A DNA stretch of 64,000 nt from Acidobacteriota bacterium. Lineage in GTDB: Bacteria > Acidobacteriota > Terriglobia > Acidiferrales > UBA7541. Shown here one piece after another: positions 34,016-43,798 of this stretch. How positions within the stretch are numbered: position 1 is the first letter of the stretch; each line of letters begins with the position of its first letter. The translations under genes and the position numbers were made by a program. The notes under the pieces are model-generated. The model searched no databases. It saw only the letters and a program-made list of their open reading frames with translations, and had not been told where the DNA came from. Location of the stretch: positions 1 to 64,000 of the forward strand of contig QHYI01000129.1 of the NCBI GenBank assembly GCA_003223245.1, read 5' to 3'.

Positions 34016-35830
34016 ATGCGATTATCCCGCGCATTTTGGCGTGTCTTATTCCTCGGCGGCTTACTGGCCGTGTTGTGCGGAATGGCTTTAAAAGCCTGGT
34101 CGCTCAGTGGCCCTGCCTCCGGCGCGGAAAGCAAGACCGAGGGGTGCCCGAACGATGACAGCGGGCTGACATTACCTGCGGGTTTTTGCGCGACGATTTT
34201 CGCAGACGAAATAGGTCACGCCCGCCACATGGTGGCTGCGCCCAGCGGAGTCCTTTATGTGAACACCTGGTCAGGGAGGTATTACGGCAACGACACGCCG
34301 CATGCAGGGGGATTTCTGGTGGGTCTTCAGGACAAAATGGGTGCGGGAAAAGCGCATGTCATTGAACGCTTTGGCGAGACCGTCCAAAGTGGCGGGCATG
34401 GCGGCACGGGCATTGGCATCTACGAGAAGTGGCTCTATGCAGAGAGCAATGACCGAATCGTTCGTTATCTCCTGCCGAGTGATTCTATAGTGCCCAGCGG
34501 TTCACCCGAGACGATCGTCTCGGGATTGCCTCTTGCCGGCGACCACCCCATGCATCCGTTCATGATCGATGAAAAGGGGGCAATGTTTGTTGATGTGGCC
34601 AGCGCCACGAATGCGTGCCAGCTGAAAAATCGGGCGCTACGGTCCCCAGGCGCGGAGCCGTGCACGGAACTGGAAACGCGCGGCGGCGTGTGGCGGTACG
34701 ACGCGAACAAAACCGACCAGACCTTTTCACCGGCGGAACGCTATGCCACGGGAATCCGTAACGCTGAAGGCTTGGCGATCGACGCCGAAGGCCATTTGTT
34801 CGCCACGCAACACGGGCGTGACCAGTTGCATTCGAACTGGCCCGAACTCTATAAGCCGGAGCAAGAAGCCACGCTACCCGCGGAAGAATTGTTGCCGCTC
34901 AAGCAAGGCGGAGACTATGGGTGGCCGGAATGCTACTACGACCAGTTCGTTCAAAAGCTGGTTCTGTCGCCGGAGTATGGAGGCGATGGCGGAAAAAAGA
35001 TCGGCGTGTGCGCGGAGAAGACCGGTCCCGTTGCGGCATTTCCCGCACACTGGGGGCCGAACGCAATGGTCTATTACAACGAGAAGCAGTTTCCCGAGCG
35101 CTATCGCAGCGGTGTCTTCATCGCCTTCCACGGTTCATGGAATCGCGCGCCTTATCCGCAAGGCGGCTACAACGTTGTTTTCCAGCCTCTGGAGGGCGAA
35201 CACGCCGCGGGTGCTTGCGAGATATTTGCGGACGGTTTTGCAGGACCAGTGAAGTCGCCTGCCAAAGCCGAACATCGTCCGAGCGGGCTTGCTGTTGGCC
35301 CGGACGGTTCGCTTTACGTTTCCGATGACATCCGTGGACGAATCTATAAAATTGTCTACCAGGGCGGACCTTTTGACGCCTCACGCATCGCAGCATGTCC
35401 GAGCCTAACGGCCCCGCCGGGCGAAGTCACAGAAGAGAGGGCGAAACCTCCCGAAGGAACGCATGCGAACGCTGGCCGAGCGGCGGCAGGCCGTCTTCCG
35501 GTCCCAAAAGGCGCGACGCAAGCAATGGTCCTGCTGGGTGAACGCCTCTACCGCGGCCAAGTAGGAGGCGCAGCCTGCACGGGCTGCCACGGTGAGAGCG
35601 GCCAAGGCACTCCGCTAGGTCCACCTCTAAGCGGGGGAAAGAAATGGTTGTGGAGCGATGGCAGCTACGCCGGAATCGAAAAAACGATAAGACAAGGCGT
35701 GCCACAACCAAAACAATATCGTAGCCCAATGCCAGCCATGGGCGGAGCGCAACTCGCGCCCGACCAAGTAAAGGCGCTCGCCGCTTATGTATGGAGCATC
35801 AGCCACCGCGGTTCTTCGAAAGCCCGCTGA
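34016..35830 (+). CDS. PQQ-type sugar dehydrogenase fused to cytochrome c
   Basis: 604 residues from the ATG at 34016 (TTGGAGG upstream). A signal/TM segment (VLFLGGLLAVLCGMALKAW) sends it to the periplasm. The main part (~45-470) is a beta-propeller of the glucose/sorbosone dehydrogenase type: LTLPAGFCATIFADEIGHAR, GGHGGTGIGIY, RNAEGLAIDAEGHLFATQHG, GGDYGWPECYYD, FIAFHGSWNRAPYPQGGYNV and RPSGLAVGPDGSLYVSDDI. The C-terminal cytochrome c domain (~500-595) has CTGCH for covalent heme and a later SPMPAMGG Met ligand. It would oxidise a sugar or alcohol and pass electrons to the respiratory chain. Substrate unknown. Confidence 0.9.
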   Translation: MRLSRAFWRVLFLGGLLAVLCGMALKAWSLSGPASGAESKTEGCPNDDSGLTLPAGFCATIFADEIGHARHMVAAPSGVLYVNTWSGRYYGNDTPHAGGFLVGLQDKMGAGKAHVIERFGETVQSGGHGGTGIGIYEKWLYAESNDRIVRYLLPSDSIVPSGSPETIVSGLPLAGDHPMHPFMIDEKGAMFVDVASATNACQLKNRALRSPGAEPCTELETRGGVWRYDANKTDQTFSPAERYATGIRNAEGLAIDAEGHLFATQHGRDQLHSNWPELYKPEQEATLPAEELLPLKQGGDYGWPECYYDQFVQKLVLSPEYGGDGGKKIGVCAEKTGPVAAFPAHWGPNAMVYYNEKQFPERYRSGVFIAFHGSWNRAPYPQGGYNVVFQPLEGEHAAGACEIFADGFAGPVKSPAKAEHRPSGLAVGPDGSLYVSDDIRGRIYKIVYQGGPFDASRIAACPSLTAPPGEVTEERAKPPEGTHANAGRAAAGRLPVPKGATQAMVLLGERLYRGQVGGAACTGCHGESGQGTPLGPPLSGGKKWLWSDGSYAGIEKTIRQGVPQPKQYRSPMPAMGGAQLAPDQVKALAAYVWSISHRGSSKAR

Positions 35831-36008
35831 CTCAAATGCCGACAGGGCCGATGGAGTCCGCTGCGTGCATATGCATGTTTGCACGGCGCGGAGCTAGCAT
35901 CGCGCTAAGCCGCGAAGCAATCGAGCCGGATCCAGCCAGCAATTACAGATTCCGGAACGGCGCCAGCGCAATGGTTTCAAAGCGCGCTTGGAAGTTCAGG
36001 GATTTTGC

Positions 36009-37094
36009 ATGCATGCAGCCATCACAATTCTCGTGATTTTTCTTTGTTTCCTGCTTGTTCTGGCGCTGGCCGGCGCAGTGTATCAGATCGTGGGAACATG
36101 GCGCGACCGCCGGCGTTTGTTACCGCCCGGACGCCTCGTGCGAGTGAACCAGCGATGGATGCATATCTATGTGACGGGAGAAGGCGCGCCGACCGTGGTC
36201 TTCGAATCGGGCATGGGCGCGTCCTGCATGAGCTGGACGAGGGTGCAGCCGACAGTGGCGCAGTTTACTCGCGCGGTAAGCTACGACCGGGCAGGGCACG
36301 GCTGGAGCGAGGCGGGGCGCGACCCGCGTACCGCAAAGCAGATTGCGCGGGAGTTGCGCGTGCTGCTGCATGCAGCAGGCGTGCCTGGACCCTTCGTCCT
36401 CGTAGGGCATTCTTTCGGCGGCTATGTCATCAGGGCCTTCGCCGGCCTGTATCGCCAAGATGTGGCTGGAATGGTACTCGTGGACTCGATTCACCCCGCG
36501 GAATGGGAAACTCCTACTCCGGGACAGCGGAGAATGGTCAAAGTGGGCTTGCGATACGCTTGGGCTGCGGCGTGGCTTGCGCGGCTGGGCTTCGTGAGAC
36601 TCTGCCTCACGCGCGTAGCGCAAGGTTCAACCGGGTTGACATCGGCGGTGGCCAGAGCGTTCGGTGCCGACGTGACCTCTGCCGTCCAAAGCATCGTCGG
36701 AGAGATTCGCAAGTTACCTGCACCGAATGTGCCTGTTGTACGAGCCTTCTGGTCGCAGCCAAAGAATTTCCTAAGCTTAGGACAGCACGTGGCCGCGCTG
36801 CCGGTCAGCGCGGCACAAGCCGCTGCGGTGAACTCGCTCGGGGACTTGCCGTTGATCGTGCTCTCGGGAGATCATCACGAGGCGCCGGAGGCCGACTGGC
36901 AAAGCGATCTAACGCGTCTCTCCTGTCGGGGTGTACAACTTGTGGCCAGCAACAGCGGACACTGGGTCCATTTCGATCGTCCTGATCTGGTCGCGCAAGC
37001 CATCCGCGACGTCGTGGCAGCAGTGCGATCGACGCTACAGGTGGAATCGTCAGAGGAAACCACCCAACCAGCAAACACCAGCCTGCCAGGGTGA
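36009..37094 (+). CDS. Alpha/beta hydrolase, membrane-anchored
   Basis: 361 residues from ATG 36009. The N-terminal TM helix (ITILVIFLCFLLVLALAGAVY) anchors the protein. The hydrolase core follows: VVFESGMGASCMSW (oxyanion loop), VSYDRAGHGWSEAG, nucleophile elbow LVGHSFGGYV (Ser), GMVLVDSIHP, catalytic Asp region VLSGDHHEAPEADW and His NSGHWVHFDRPD. All three triad members are recognisable. The substrate class cannot be assigned. The 178 bp before it hold nothing recognisable. Confidence 0.85.
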   Translation: MHAAITILVIFLCFLLVLALAGAVYQIVGTWRDRRRLLPPGRLVRVNQRWMHIYVTGEGAPTVVFESGMGASCMSWTRVQPTVAQFTRAVSYDRAGHGWSEAGRDPRTAKQIARELRVLLHAAGVPGPFVLVGHSFGGYVIRAFAGLYRQDVAGMVLVDSIHPAEWETPTPGQRRMVKVGLRYAWAAAWLARLGFVRLCLTRVAQGSTGLTSAVARAFGADVTSAVQSIVGEIRKLPAPNVPVVRAFWSQPKNFLSLGQHVAALPVSAAQAAAVNSLGDLPLIVLSGDHHEAPEADWQSDLTRLSCRGVQLVASNSGHWVHFDRPDLVAQAIRDVVAAVRSTLQVESSEETTQPANTSLPG

Positions 37095-37136
37095 GAAGGA
37101 AGCTGCCCCGATGAACTCTGCTGAGAGGTAGACGAA

Positions 37137-39101
37137 CTATTTCTTTCTAATTCTTCCTCCTATAATAATGGACAGCGCTTTTAGAATACAAATACCGGCC
37201 CCACTTCGGAAGAGCTTCACGGTGGCCGCCCGCGTGTCCCAATAGCTCAGTTCGTCCACAAAGGTCACGTATTTGTTCAGCTTGAAGTGGAGCGTCGTGA
37301 TGCCGAGGTCGGTCTTCCGCAAGCCATTGCCGCCGAAGCGGACCGTGTCTCTCGCGTAAGCCGTGTCAACTCCGTAGCCAAGATAAATGCTCCAACCCGC
37401 GGTTGCCCGGTTGCTGGGGTTCGCCCCGAAAATGCGCGAGAGCGGAAGGCCAAGCTGCAGGAAACCACCCTGCCCGCGAATGGGCCGCATCGCCGCCGGC
37501 ACCGGCTGGCCGCCCACGTCCAGAATCGGAATATTACGGTTAGCCAAGCTTGTGACCGTGGCGATTGGCGTCAGCCCCTGGGTGTCAAAGAAGGCTTCGT
37601 TAAGCTGGCCCGCGAAGAAGAACCGCAGGTCGGACCCCCGATAGTATTTGGCGACCAGTGTTGCCCAGGAAGTAGGCACCTGCGTCTCCACCGTCCAGGC
37701 GTCGCGGTGGCTACTCTCGCGAAATCCTTGCGGGAAGAAGCTCTGAATGGAGCGCCCACCGAGTGCGGCCAGGGGTTGCGTCGGCAAATCGCTGCGCGCC
37801 ACAACCTCTGCCTCGAGTGCGTGTCCACCACTGAAAATGATTTGCGCAGGCGCCACGCCGCTGGCGTGTACCAGCGGAAACTGGAACACAAGCCGTGCCT
37901 GGAAGTCAGGGTGATTGGACTCTGGACCAGCCAGGGTGCCCTCTCGGACGCGTTGCTGATCCGTCAAACTGGCCTCGCCAAAAACCGGCAGCACCACGGC
38001 GAATTCGGGCTGGACTTTGAAGTTCTCGCTGCCAAACTGGAATCCCGTACGCACCATTGGGGCACGCTCGTAGAAGCTACCCATGCCAACGCCCAGGCCG
38101 GTAGTCTCAAAGTAGTCGGGCAGCGTGCTCGAGCCCAGAATCGTCCAGTCCTGGCCGAATTGCAGGAACCAGGGAACCCGGCCAAGTTTGCTGTCCAAGC
38201 GTACCCAGGCAAGGCGCAGGGAGGGTTGCGAGGACCGCGCTGCGCTGATATTGCGGTTGTTGACGCTCGTGTAGTCGCCTTCGAAGTCAAACTCCAGCCT
38301 CCCAGTCAGGGTCACATTGCGAGCGATGGTCGGCCATCCGAAATTGGCGCCCAGACGGGAAGAACGAGCCTTGACATAGAATTGTGGATTGCCAGTGGGG
38401 CCGGTGTCACCTAAAAGCAAAGGCAAGGGAAAGTCGCCAGCGCCAAATAGCGGGCCACCGCTGCTGGCAGTGTCTTCCACAGCGCTGGCTTTGAGGAAGC
38501 CATAGAGGCTAATGTTTGCGCCACTGCCGAGCTTGAGGCCAGGTAGTGTCCCTTCGCGCTTGGGAACCCCGATAGGCAGCACGCGGATCGGCGCAATAGG
38601 GGGGATGATGTTCGTTTCCGTCTCTGTGGCAGGTGGCGGAGCAGCCGGGCTAGGACCCTTGTCCGGAGAAGAGCCGTCTGCGACCGCCGACTTGTCCATG
38701 GGGTCCCTTGCTGCGTGCAGTGCTTTAGAGGGGTCAGCCTTCATTTCCTCAGTAGGATGTTGAGCCGTCCCCAGAGCTGCCAGAGATTGCTTTGGAGTGG
38801 GTCCAGTCGCAGCATTCCTCTTAGGGCTCACTGCTGCAGACCCTGTTGCCTCCTCAAATTCTCTTTGGGTTATCAGCCCCTTCGAAAGAAGCAATTGCGC
38901 GATTCGACGGCTAAGTTCCTGGGGAGAAGAATTCTGCGTGAGCGCTCTCGCCTCCTGCTTCGTCAGGATTCCTTTTGCTTTCAGCAGCTCAATCAGTGGC
39001 TTGGTTGGCAGTTTGTTTTCGGGTTCCTGCGGCGTGGCGGGGATCGCGAACATGAGCGCCACAGTACCGGAAAAAAGCAGGCTTACTACTAATCTCTTCA
39101 T
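37137..39101 (-). CDS. Outer-membrane porin-like protein with out-of-frame C-terminus
   Basis: 654 residues. Signal peptide MKRLVVSLLFSGTVALMFA. Two short helical repeats (KPLIELLKAKGILTKQEARA and AQLLLSKGLITQREFEEATG) resemble SHOCT-like modules, then a Pro/Ala-rich periplasmic linker and a beta-barrel (~195-640) with GANISLYGFLKASAV, ARSSRLGANFGWP and YFETTGLGVGMGSFYERAP, like DcaP-type porins. The current frame ends FRSGAGICILKALSIIIGG and RIRKK, without a terminal Phe. One frame over, the DNA reads SSEVGPVFVF followed by TAA (37181-37183), an ideal porin C-terminus, so an indel near 37215-37230 has removed the barrel signal or reflects an error. Confidence 0.82.
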   Translation of the reverse strand: MKRLVVSLLFSGTVALMFAIPATPQEPENKLPTKPLIELLKAKGILTKQEARALTQNSSPQELSRRIAQLLLSKGLITQREFEEATGSAAVSPKRNAATGPTPKQSLAALGTAQHPTEEMKADPSKALHAARDPMDKSAVADGSSPDKGPSPAAPPPATETETNIIPPIAPIRVLPIGVPKREGTLPGLKLGSGANISLYGFLKASAVEDTASSGGPLFGAGDFPLPLLLGDTGPTGNPQFYVKARSSRLGANFGWPTIARNVTLTGRLEFDFEGDYTSVNNRNISAARSSQPSLRLAWVRLDSKLGRVPWFLQFGQDWTILGSSTLPDYFETTGLGVGMGSFYERAPMVRTGFQFGSENFKVQPEFAVVLPVFGEASLTDQQRVREGTLAGPESNHPDFQARLVFQFPLVHASGVAPAQIIFSGGHALEAEVVARSDLPTQPLAALGGRSIQSFFPQGFRESSHRDAWTVETQVPTSWATLVAKYYRGSDLRFFFAGQLNEAFFDTQGLTPIATVTSLANRNIPILDVGGQPVPAAMRPIRGQGGFLQLGLPLSRIFGANPSNRATAGWSIYLGYGVDTAYARDTVRFGGNGLRKTDLGITTLHFKLNKYVTFVDELSYWDTRAATVKLFRSGAGICILKALSIIIGGRIRKK

Positions 39102-39239
39102 TTCCGCACCTCCCCTTCGTGCCCTTTGAGAGATGCGAGTGACCGGAGCTCTTGCAAATCTCCGCCTGACCAGTGCCCAGCCTAGTCCTTGCTTGCCGCC
39201 AGCAATCCTGGTAATGATGTCACGCGCAGTGGGCTTTTT

Positions 39240-39256
39240 GTAGGGGTCCGCCCTAC
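39240..39256. repeat. Short perfect hairpin in the divergent porin-cstA promoter region
   Basis: GTAGGG-GTCCG-CCCTAC, a 6-bp stem with 5-nt loop, about 140 bp from the porin start and 157 bp from the cstA start. It may be an operator or RNA stem. The rest of the 310-bp region (39102-39412) shows no other clear structure. Confidence 0.35.
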
Positions 39257-39412
39257 GTTAAATTCGGTAAATTTTGCCAATAAATTCCTTAGGAGAGTCC
39301 AGAACCCTTCACAAGAAATTAGCATCACAATCATAGCTGGCGGGTACCTGCGCAAAGTCCGGCCGCTTGCGGGGTGCGAAGCCGCTGGCTGGCAACTTCC
39401 AGTAGTGAACCT

Positions 39413-41488
39413 ATGCAGCTCCAGTTCCCATGGCGTTTGCTCAAGAAGCTCTTTTGGGTTTTGTTGGTCCTTCTGGCGACCGTGGCGCTCGCAGTGATTG
39501 CTACCCGCCGTGGCGAGCCTATCAACGCGGTGTGGTTGGTAGTGGGCGCGGGCTGCATCTACATGCTGGGTTACCGCTTCTACGGCCGCTTCATTGCTTT
39601 CCGTGTCCTCGAACTGGATGCTCAGCGTGCAACTCCCGCTGAGCGACTAGAAGATGGCCGCGACTTCGTTCCCACGCCTAAATGGATGGTCTTCGGGCAC
39701 CACTTTGCCGCGATCGCTGGAGCAGGTCCGCTAGTCGGCCCTGTCCTGGCCGCACAATTTGGCTATCTGCCGGGAACACTTTGGATCGTCATTGGCGGTG
39801 TGCTGGGCGGAGCCGTGCATGATTTCGTCACGCTATTCGGCTCAGTTCGGCGCGACGGGAAATCGCTGGGCCAGATGACCAAGGATGCCATCAGCCCGTT
39901 GGCAGGGTACGCGGCGCTCTTCGGCGTCTTCGGCATCGTGATACTGATCCTGGCAGCCTCCGCCTTGGTTGTGGTCAATGCGCTAAAGGGCAGCCCATGG
40001 GGACTCTGCACCGTCGCCCTGACCATTCCCATCGCTTTCTTGATGGGGGTCTACCTGCGGTATCTGCGGCCCGGCCGCTTTCTGGAAGTCTCAATCCTCG
40101 GCTTTGCCCTGGTGCTGGTGGCCGTCGTTGCAGGGCGTTACATAGCCGAATCGTCTTGGCTGGCTCATTACTTCACGTTCAGCGCATCGAACCTCGCCCT
40201 TTTAATCATAGCCTACGGATTTGCGGCTTCCGTGTTGCCGGTGTGGCTGCTGCTGGCGCCCCGGGACTACTTAAGCACTTTTATAAAGATCGGAACGATT
40301 CTGGCATTGGCCGCCGGCATTCTGGCGGTGCGACCTGTGATGCTCCTGCCATCGTTAACGCGCTTCACCGATGGTACCGGGCCCATCTTCGCGGGGAAGA
40401 TTTTCCCGTTCTGCTTCATCACCATCGCCTGCGGCGCTATTTCCGGCTATCACGGGCTAGTCTCCTCCGGTACCACACCGAAATTGCTCGCCAAGGAAAC
40501 ACAAGCTTACTTGGTGGGCTACGGGGGCATGCTCATGGAATCGCTCGTGGCAATGATGGCCATGGTGGCCGCTGGCGTCCTCCGGCCCGGCGTTTATTTT
40601 GCTATCAACAGTCCGGCTGGGATCGTGGGCAAGCTGCCCGAGCAAGCCGTGCAAACCATCACGAACTGGGGCTTCCCGGTCACCATGCAGCATATGTCCG
40701 AGCTCGCCGCCCGCATCGGGGAACAAACGCTGTTTAACCGCACCGGAGGAGCACCCTCCTTGGCGGTGGGGATGGCGCACATTTTCTCCAGCGTCCTTGG
40801 GAAGGGAAGCCTCCTGGCCCTCTGGTACCACTTCGCCATCATGTTTGAAGCCATTTTTATTCTCGCCTTGCTTGATGCGGGAACTCGCGTGGGCCGCTTC
40901 ATGCTGCAGGACCTTCTGGGACACTTCTGGCAACCGCTTGGCAGAACCAGTTGGTACCCGAGTGTCATATTTACCAGTGCGGTGGTGGTAGGCGCGTGGG
41001 GATATTTTCTTTACCAGGGCGTTATCGACCCGTATGGCGGCATCAACAGTCTCTGGCCGCTTTTCGGTATCTCCAATCAGCTTCTGGCCACCATCTCTCT
41101 TTGCGTGGCTACCACGATTTTGATCAAGATGCAGAAGACGCGGTATATCTGGGTGACCATCATTCCCCTGGGTTGGCTGGCCGCTGTGACCCTGACCGCC
41201 AGCGCCGAGAAGATTGGGAGCTTGTACCCGCGTGTGGGATTTCTAGCGCACGCTCGACTCCTTAGCGAGCAACTGGCAGCCGGCAAAATCTCCGCGAATA
41301 TGGTGTCTGCGACCCAACGCCTCATCTTTAACGACCGATTGGATGCTTTACTCACCGGCCTGTTTGCTGCCATGGTCGTGGTCGTCCTGTTGGAATCGTT
41401 ACGATGCTGGTGGCTTTATTTGAGTGGCCGTCGACAACCGATCCTATTGGAAGCGGCTAAACAAATATCTCACCTGCCCGTTACCTAG
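39413..41488 (+). CDS. cstA: Carbon starvation protein CstA family transporter
   Basis: 691 residues from the ATG at 39413; an earlier start at 39374 adds 13 unlikely residues. A polytopic inner-membrane protein with about 16-18 TM helices. CstA signatures: NAVWLVVGAGCIYMLGYRFY, VFGHHFAAIAGAGPLVGPVL, GGVLGGAVHDFVTLFGSVRR, GAISGYHGLVSSGTTPKLLA, FEAIFILALLDAGTRVGRFM and SLWPLFGISNQLLATISLC. The family imports peptides or pyruvate during nutrient limitation; E. coli CstA/BtsT is a pyruvate transporter. It diverges from the porin gene, which suggests joint nutrient acquisition, not proven. Confidence 0.93.
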   Translation: MQLQFPWRLLKKLFWVLLVLLATVALAVIATRRGEPINAVWLVVGAGCIYMLGYRFYGRFIAFRVLELDAQRATPAERLEDGRDFVPTPKWMVFGHHFAAIAGAGPLVGPVLAAQFGYLPGTLWIVIGGVLGGAVHDFVTLFGSVRRDGKSLGQMTKDAISPLAGYAALFGVFGIVILILAASALVVVNALKGSPWGLCTVALTIPIAFLMGVYLRYLRPGRFLEVSILGFALVLVAVVAGRYIAESSWLAHYFTFSASNLALLIIAYGFAASVLPVWLLLAPRDYLSTFIKIGTILALAAGILAVRPVMLLPSLTRFTDGTGPIFAGKIFPFCFITIACGAISGYHGLVSSGTTPKLLAKETQAYLVGYGGMLMESLVAMMAMVAAGVLRPGVYFAINSPAGIVGKLPEQAVQTITNWGFPVTMQHMSELAARIGEQTLFNRTGGAPSLAVGMAHIFSSVLGKGSLLALWYHFAIMFEAIFILALLDAGTRVGRFMLQDLLGHFWQPLGRTSWYPSVIFTSAVVVGAWGYFLYQGVIDPYGGINSLWPLFGISNQLLATISLCVATTILIKMQKTRYIWVTIIPLGWLAAVTLTASAEKIGSLYPRVGFLAHARLLSEQLAAGKISANMVSATQRLIFNDRLDALLTGLFAAMVVVVLLESLRCWWLYLSGRRQPILLEAAKQISHLPVT

Positions 41489-41596
41489 ACATTAGAGAGC
41501 CCGGGCGGGCGTCCAAACGCGGTGAAGGCAGGCTGGCCGTTACCGGCTACCACGAGGGAGAACCACGTCAAAAACCTGAATTTTCACTCGAGAAAG

Positions 41597-41673
41597 TGGC
41601 GCGCCCGCAGGGACTCGAACCCCGAACCCTCAGATTAGAAATCTGATGCTCTATCCGATTGAGCTACGGGCGC
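41597..41673 (-). tRNA. tRNA-Arg (anticodon UCU)
   Basis: Cloverleaf on the minus strand: acceptor GCGCCCG pairs with CGGGCGC, D arm AGCTCAATCGGATAGAGC, anticodon stem TCAGA / TCTGA with loop TTTCTAA giving anticodon TCT, T arm GGGTTCGAGTCCC type. Discriminator G and a genomically encoded CCA (rc of TGG at 41597-41599) are present. Reads AGA/AGG arginine codons. No integrase or duplicated 3' end was found beside it. Confidence 0.96.
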
Positions 41674-41792
41674 CTGAATTCATTCTAAGAGATTATTAAC
41701 CTGCGAAACCACTCTTTGTTGCGCGGCAGGAAGCAAGAGACGGAGAGGGTCTCGGTCCTAGCGGTCTTGAATCCGCGGCGCCAGTGGTGCTT

Positions 41793-41981
41793 TCAGGGCC
41801 TTACGCCGGCTTTGCGAAGGATGGTCATCATCGGACACCAGTTCGTGAATGCTGACTGGAACAAGTTCAGGCCCACGAAGGCGGTGAACAAATACCAATA
41901 CGGACTCATCCAGTAGCCCAAAGCCAGAGAGGCCATTACAAAAGCGCCGGCGATCAATCGAAGGTAGCGGTCGATATTCAT
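41793..41981 (-). CDS. DUF2892-type inner-membrane protein
   Basis: 62 residues: MNIDRYLRLIAGAFVMASLA, a second helix YWYLFTAFVGLNLFQSAFTN, and CPMMTILRKAGVRP. The N-x-D-R-x-x-R-x-x-A-G start and G-x-N-x-x-Q-x-x-x-T-x-x-CP ending are the hallmarks of DUF2892/YgaP C-terminal-type membrane proteins, often next to sulfur or efflux genes. GGAGGAAAAAT precedes the ATG at 41981. It follows the RND fragment by 21 bp on the same strand. Confidence 0.85.
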   Translation of the reverse strand: MNIDRYLRLIAGAFVMASLALGYWMSPYWYLFTAFVGLNLFQSAFTNWCPMMTILRKAGVRP

Positions 41982-42002
41982 TATTTTTCCTCCGTTGGAA
42001 AA

Positions 42003-43404
42003 TCAAACTTCGGCATGCACGATCTCGTTCTCCATTTGCAGCGGCGTCGAATCGTCGCGGCCACGCTCGCTGAGGTAATAGAGAACCGGAACGGTCATGC
42101 GAGAAAGAACGGTTGAGGCGACTTCGCCGGCCATCAGCGAAATGGCCAAGCCCTGAAAAATTGGATCGAACAGAATGACGCTTGCGCCGACGACCACCGC
42201 GGCAGCGGTCAGCAACATGGGGCGGAAGCGCACAGCACCTGCGTCCACAACGGCTTCTTCGAGCGACATGCCGTGCGAGCGGCGTAGCTCGATGAAGTCC
42301 ACAAGAATGATCGAGTTTCGGACGATGATGCCGGCGCCGGCGATGAAGCCGATCATGGAAGTAGCGGTGAAGAACACGCCCATCAAAGCGTGCGCGGGTA
42401 AGATGCCGACCAGTGTAAGCGGAATCGGGGCCATGATGACCAGCGGCGTTTTGAAAGACTTGAACCAGCCGACGACGAGCACGTAAATCAATACGAGGAC
42501 CGCAGCAAAGGCGAGCCCGAGATCACGAAACACTTCAACAGTGACGTGCCACTCGCCATCCCATTTCATTGAGTAGTGATTCGGGTCATCGGGCATGGCC
42601 GTGCCCATGTACTGCTTCACGTGGTAGCCGCCAGGCAGTTGGATTTTGTTGATGGCGTCGCTCATTTTGAAAATAGCGTACACCGGGCTCTCCACCACGC
42701 CAGCTACGTCTCCCGTGACATAGACCACAGGCCGCAAATTTTTGCGATAAACGCTCGTGTCGATCGTGGTCTTCTCCACGTTGGTGACTTCGCGCAAGGA
42801 AACCTGCCGGCCGGAGGGCCCGGGCAACTTCAGGTTTTCGAGGTCCTCGATGCTCGAGCGGTCAGGGCGCGACAGACGCACCTCAATGGGAATGTCCTCG
42901 CGCGAGCTAGGATCGTGCAGCAGCCCTGCGGAAGCGCCACTCAAGCCGATTTGTACGGTGCGCGTGACTTCTGCGGCAGAGACACCCTCGAGGGCAGCCT
43001 TGTCCAGGTCCACCTTCATGTCGTACTTGGTTTGCGGATCTTCGACGAACCAGTCCAGGTCCACGACGCCGGGAGTTTCCTTAAAGATTTTTTTAATTGT
43101 TGCGGCCAACTCCTGCTGCCCTTTGTAGTCCGGTCCGTAGACTTCCGCGACCAAGGTTTCCAGAACAGGTGGGCCGGGCGGAACTTCCGCAACCTTGATG
43201 CGCGCGCCAAAAGGAGCGGCGATTTTATCCAGTTCCGGGCGCAGCCTGCGAGCGATGTCGTGGCTTTGCGCCTTGCGTTCGTGGCGCGAGAGAAGGTTGA
43301 CCTGGATGTCGGCTTGGTTCGGTTGGCGGCGCAAGAAATAATGACGGACGAGGCCGTTAAAATTGTACGGCCCCGAAGCGCCCGCATAGATCAGTGACGC
43401 CGCT
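42003..43404 (-). pseudogene. RND efflux pump, C-terminal half only
   Basis: An open frame that begins just after a TGA near 43407 and has no convincing start; it reads [20 protein letters not shown], then [13 protein letters not shown] and on to the end at 42003. It covers the second periplasmic porter domain and TM8-12 of an AcrB/CusA-like inner-membrane pump ([60 protein letters not shown]). The first ~550 residues, with TM1-7 and porter domain 1, are missing. A pump of this size cannot work alone, so this is a 5'-deleted relic. No membrane-fusion or outer-membrane partner is adjacent. Confidence 0.82.
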
Positions 43405-43441
43405 CACGCTTTCTGCGTCGACTTGGTCGCTCGAGCCGCCC

Positions 43442-43795
43442 TCAGGTCGTGACGGTGGCCGGCGTTTGCGCCATCCACGAGGTCTTCTCTTTAATAATTT
43501 CGTATGTCGTTTTGAAAGGCGCGGTCTGTTTCAGCATGGCGCCCACGGAGCAATATTTTTCTTCGGACAAACGGATGGCTTCCTCGATCGCCGCGGGATC
43601 GATTTCCAATCCGGTGACCACGTGATGAATGCGGACTGCGGTGAAGACTTGAGGCGGACGCTCGGCCTGGTCGGCTTCGACGCGCACTTCGTAGGCGGTC
43701 ACTTTTTGATGGAATTTTTGCCGCAGGACGGTGATGACATCGAAGGCGGTGCAACTGGCCAAGCCCCAAAGCATGGTCGCAAGTTTTTGCGGGAC
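43442..43795 (-). pseudogene. OsmC/Ohr-like peroxide-reducing protein, N-terminus missing
   Basis: The frame from 43795 reads VPQKLATMLWGLASCTAFDV, then VITVLRQKF, VTGLEIDPAAIEEAIRLSEE and KYCSVGAMLKQTAPFKTTYE, to 43442. Both reactive Cys (ASCTAFDV and EKYCSV) of the OsmC family are present. The first ~45 residues (the N-terminal strands and the ...SP..LLL entry) are absent, replaced by a TGA (43796-43798) directly upstream. The ATG at 43774 could make a 110-residue truncated form. Upstream of the stop the same frame carries the tail of the sigma-factor gene. Confidence 0.75.
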
Positions 43796-43798
43796 TCA

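Noticed and set aside
41597-41673. tRNA-Arg as integration site of a genomic island
   Set aside because: No integrase gene, no duplicated tRNA 3' end and no phage genes were seen next to it, although decayed genes lie beyond.
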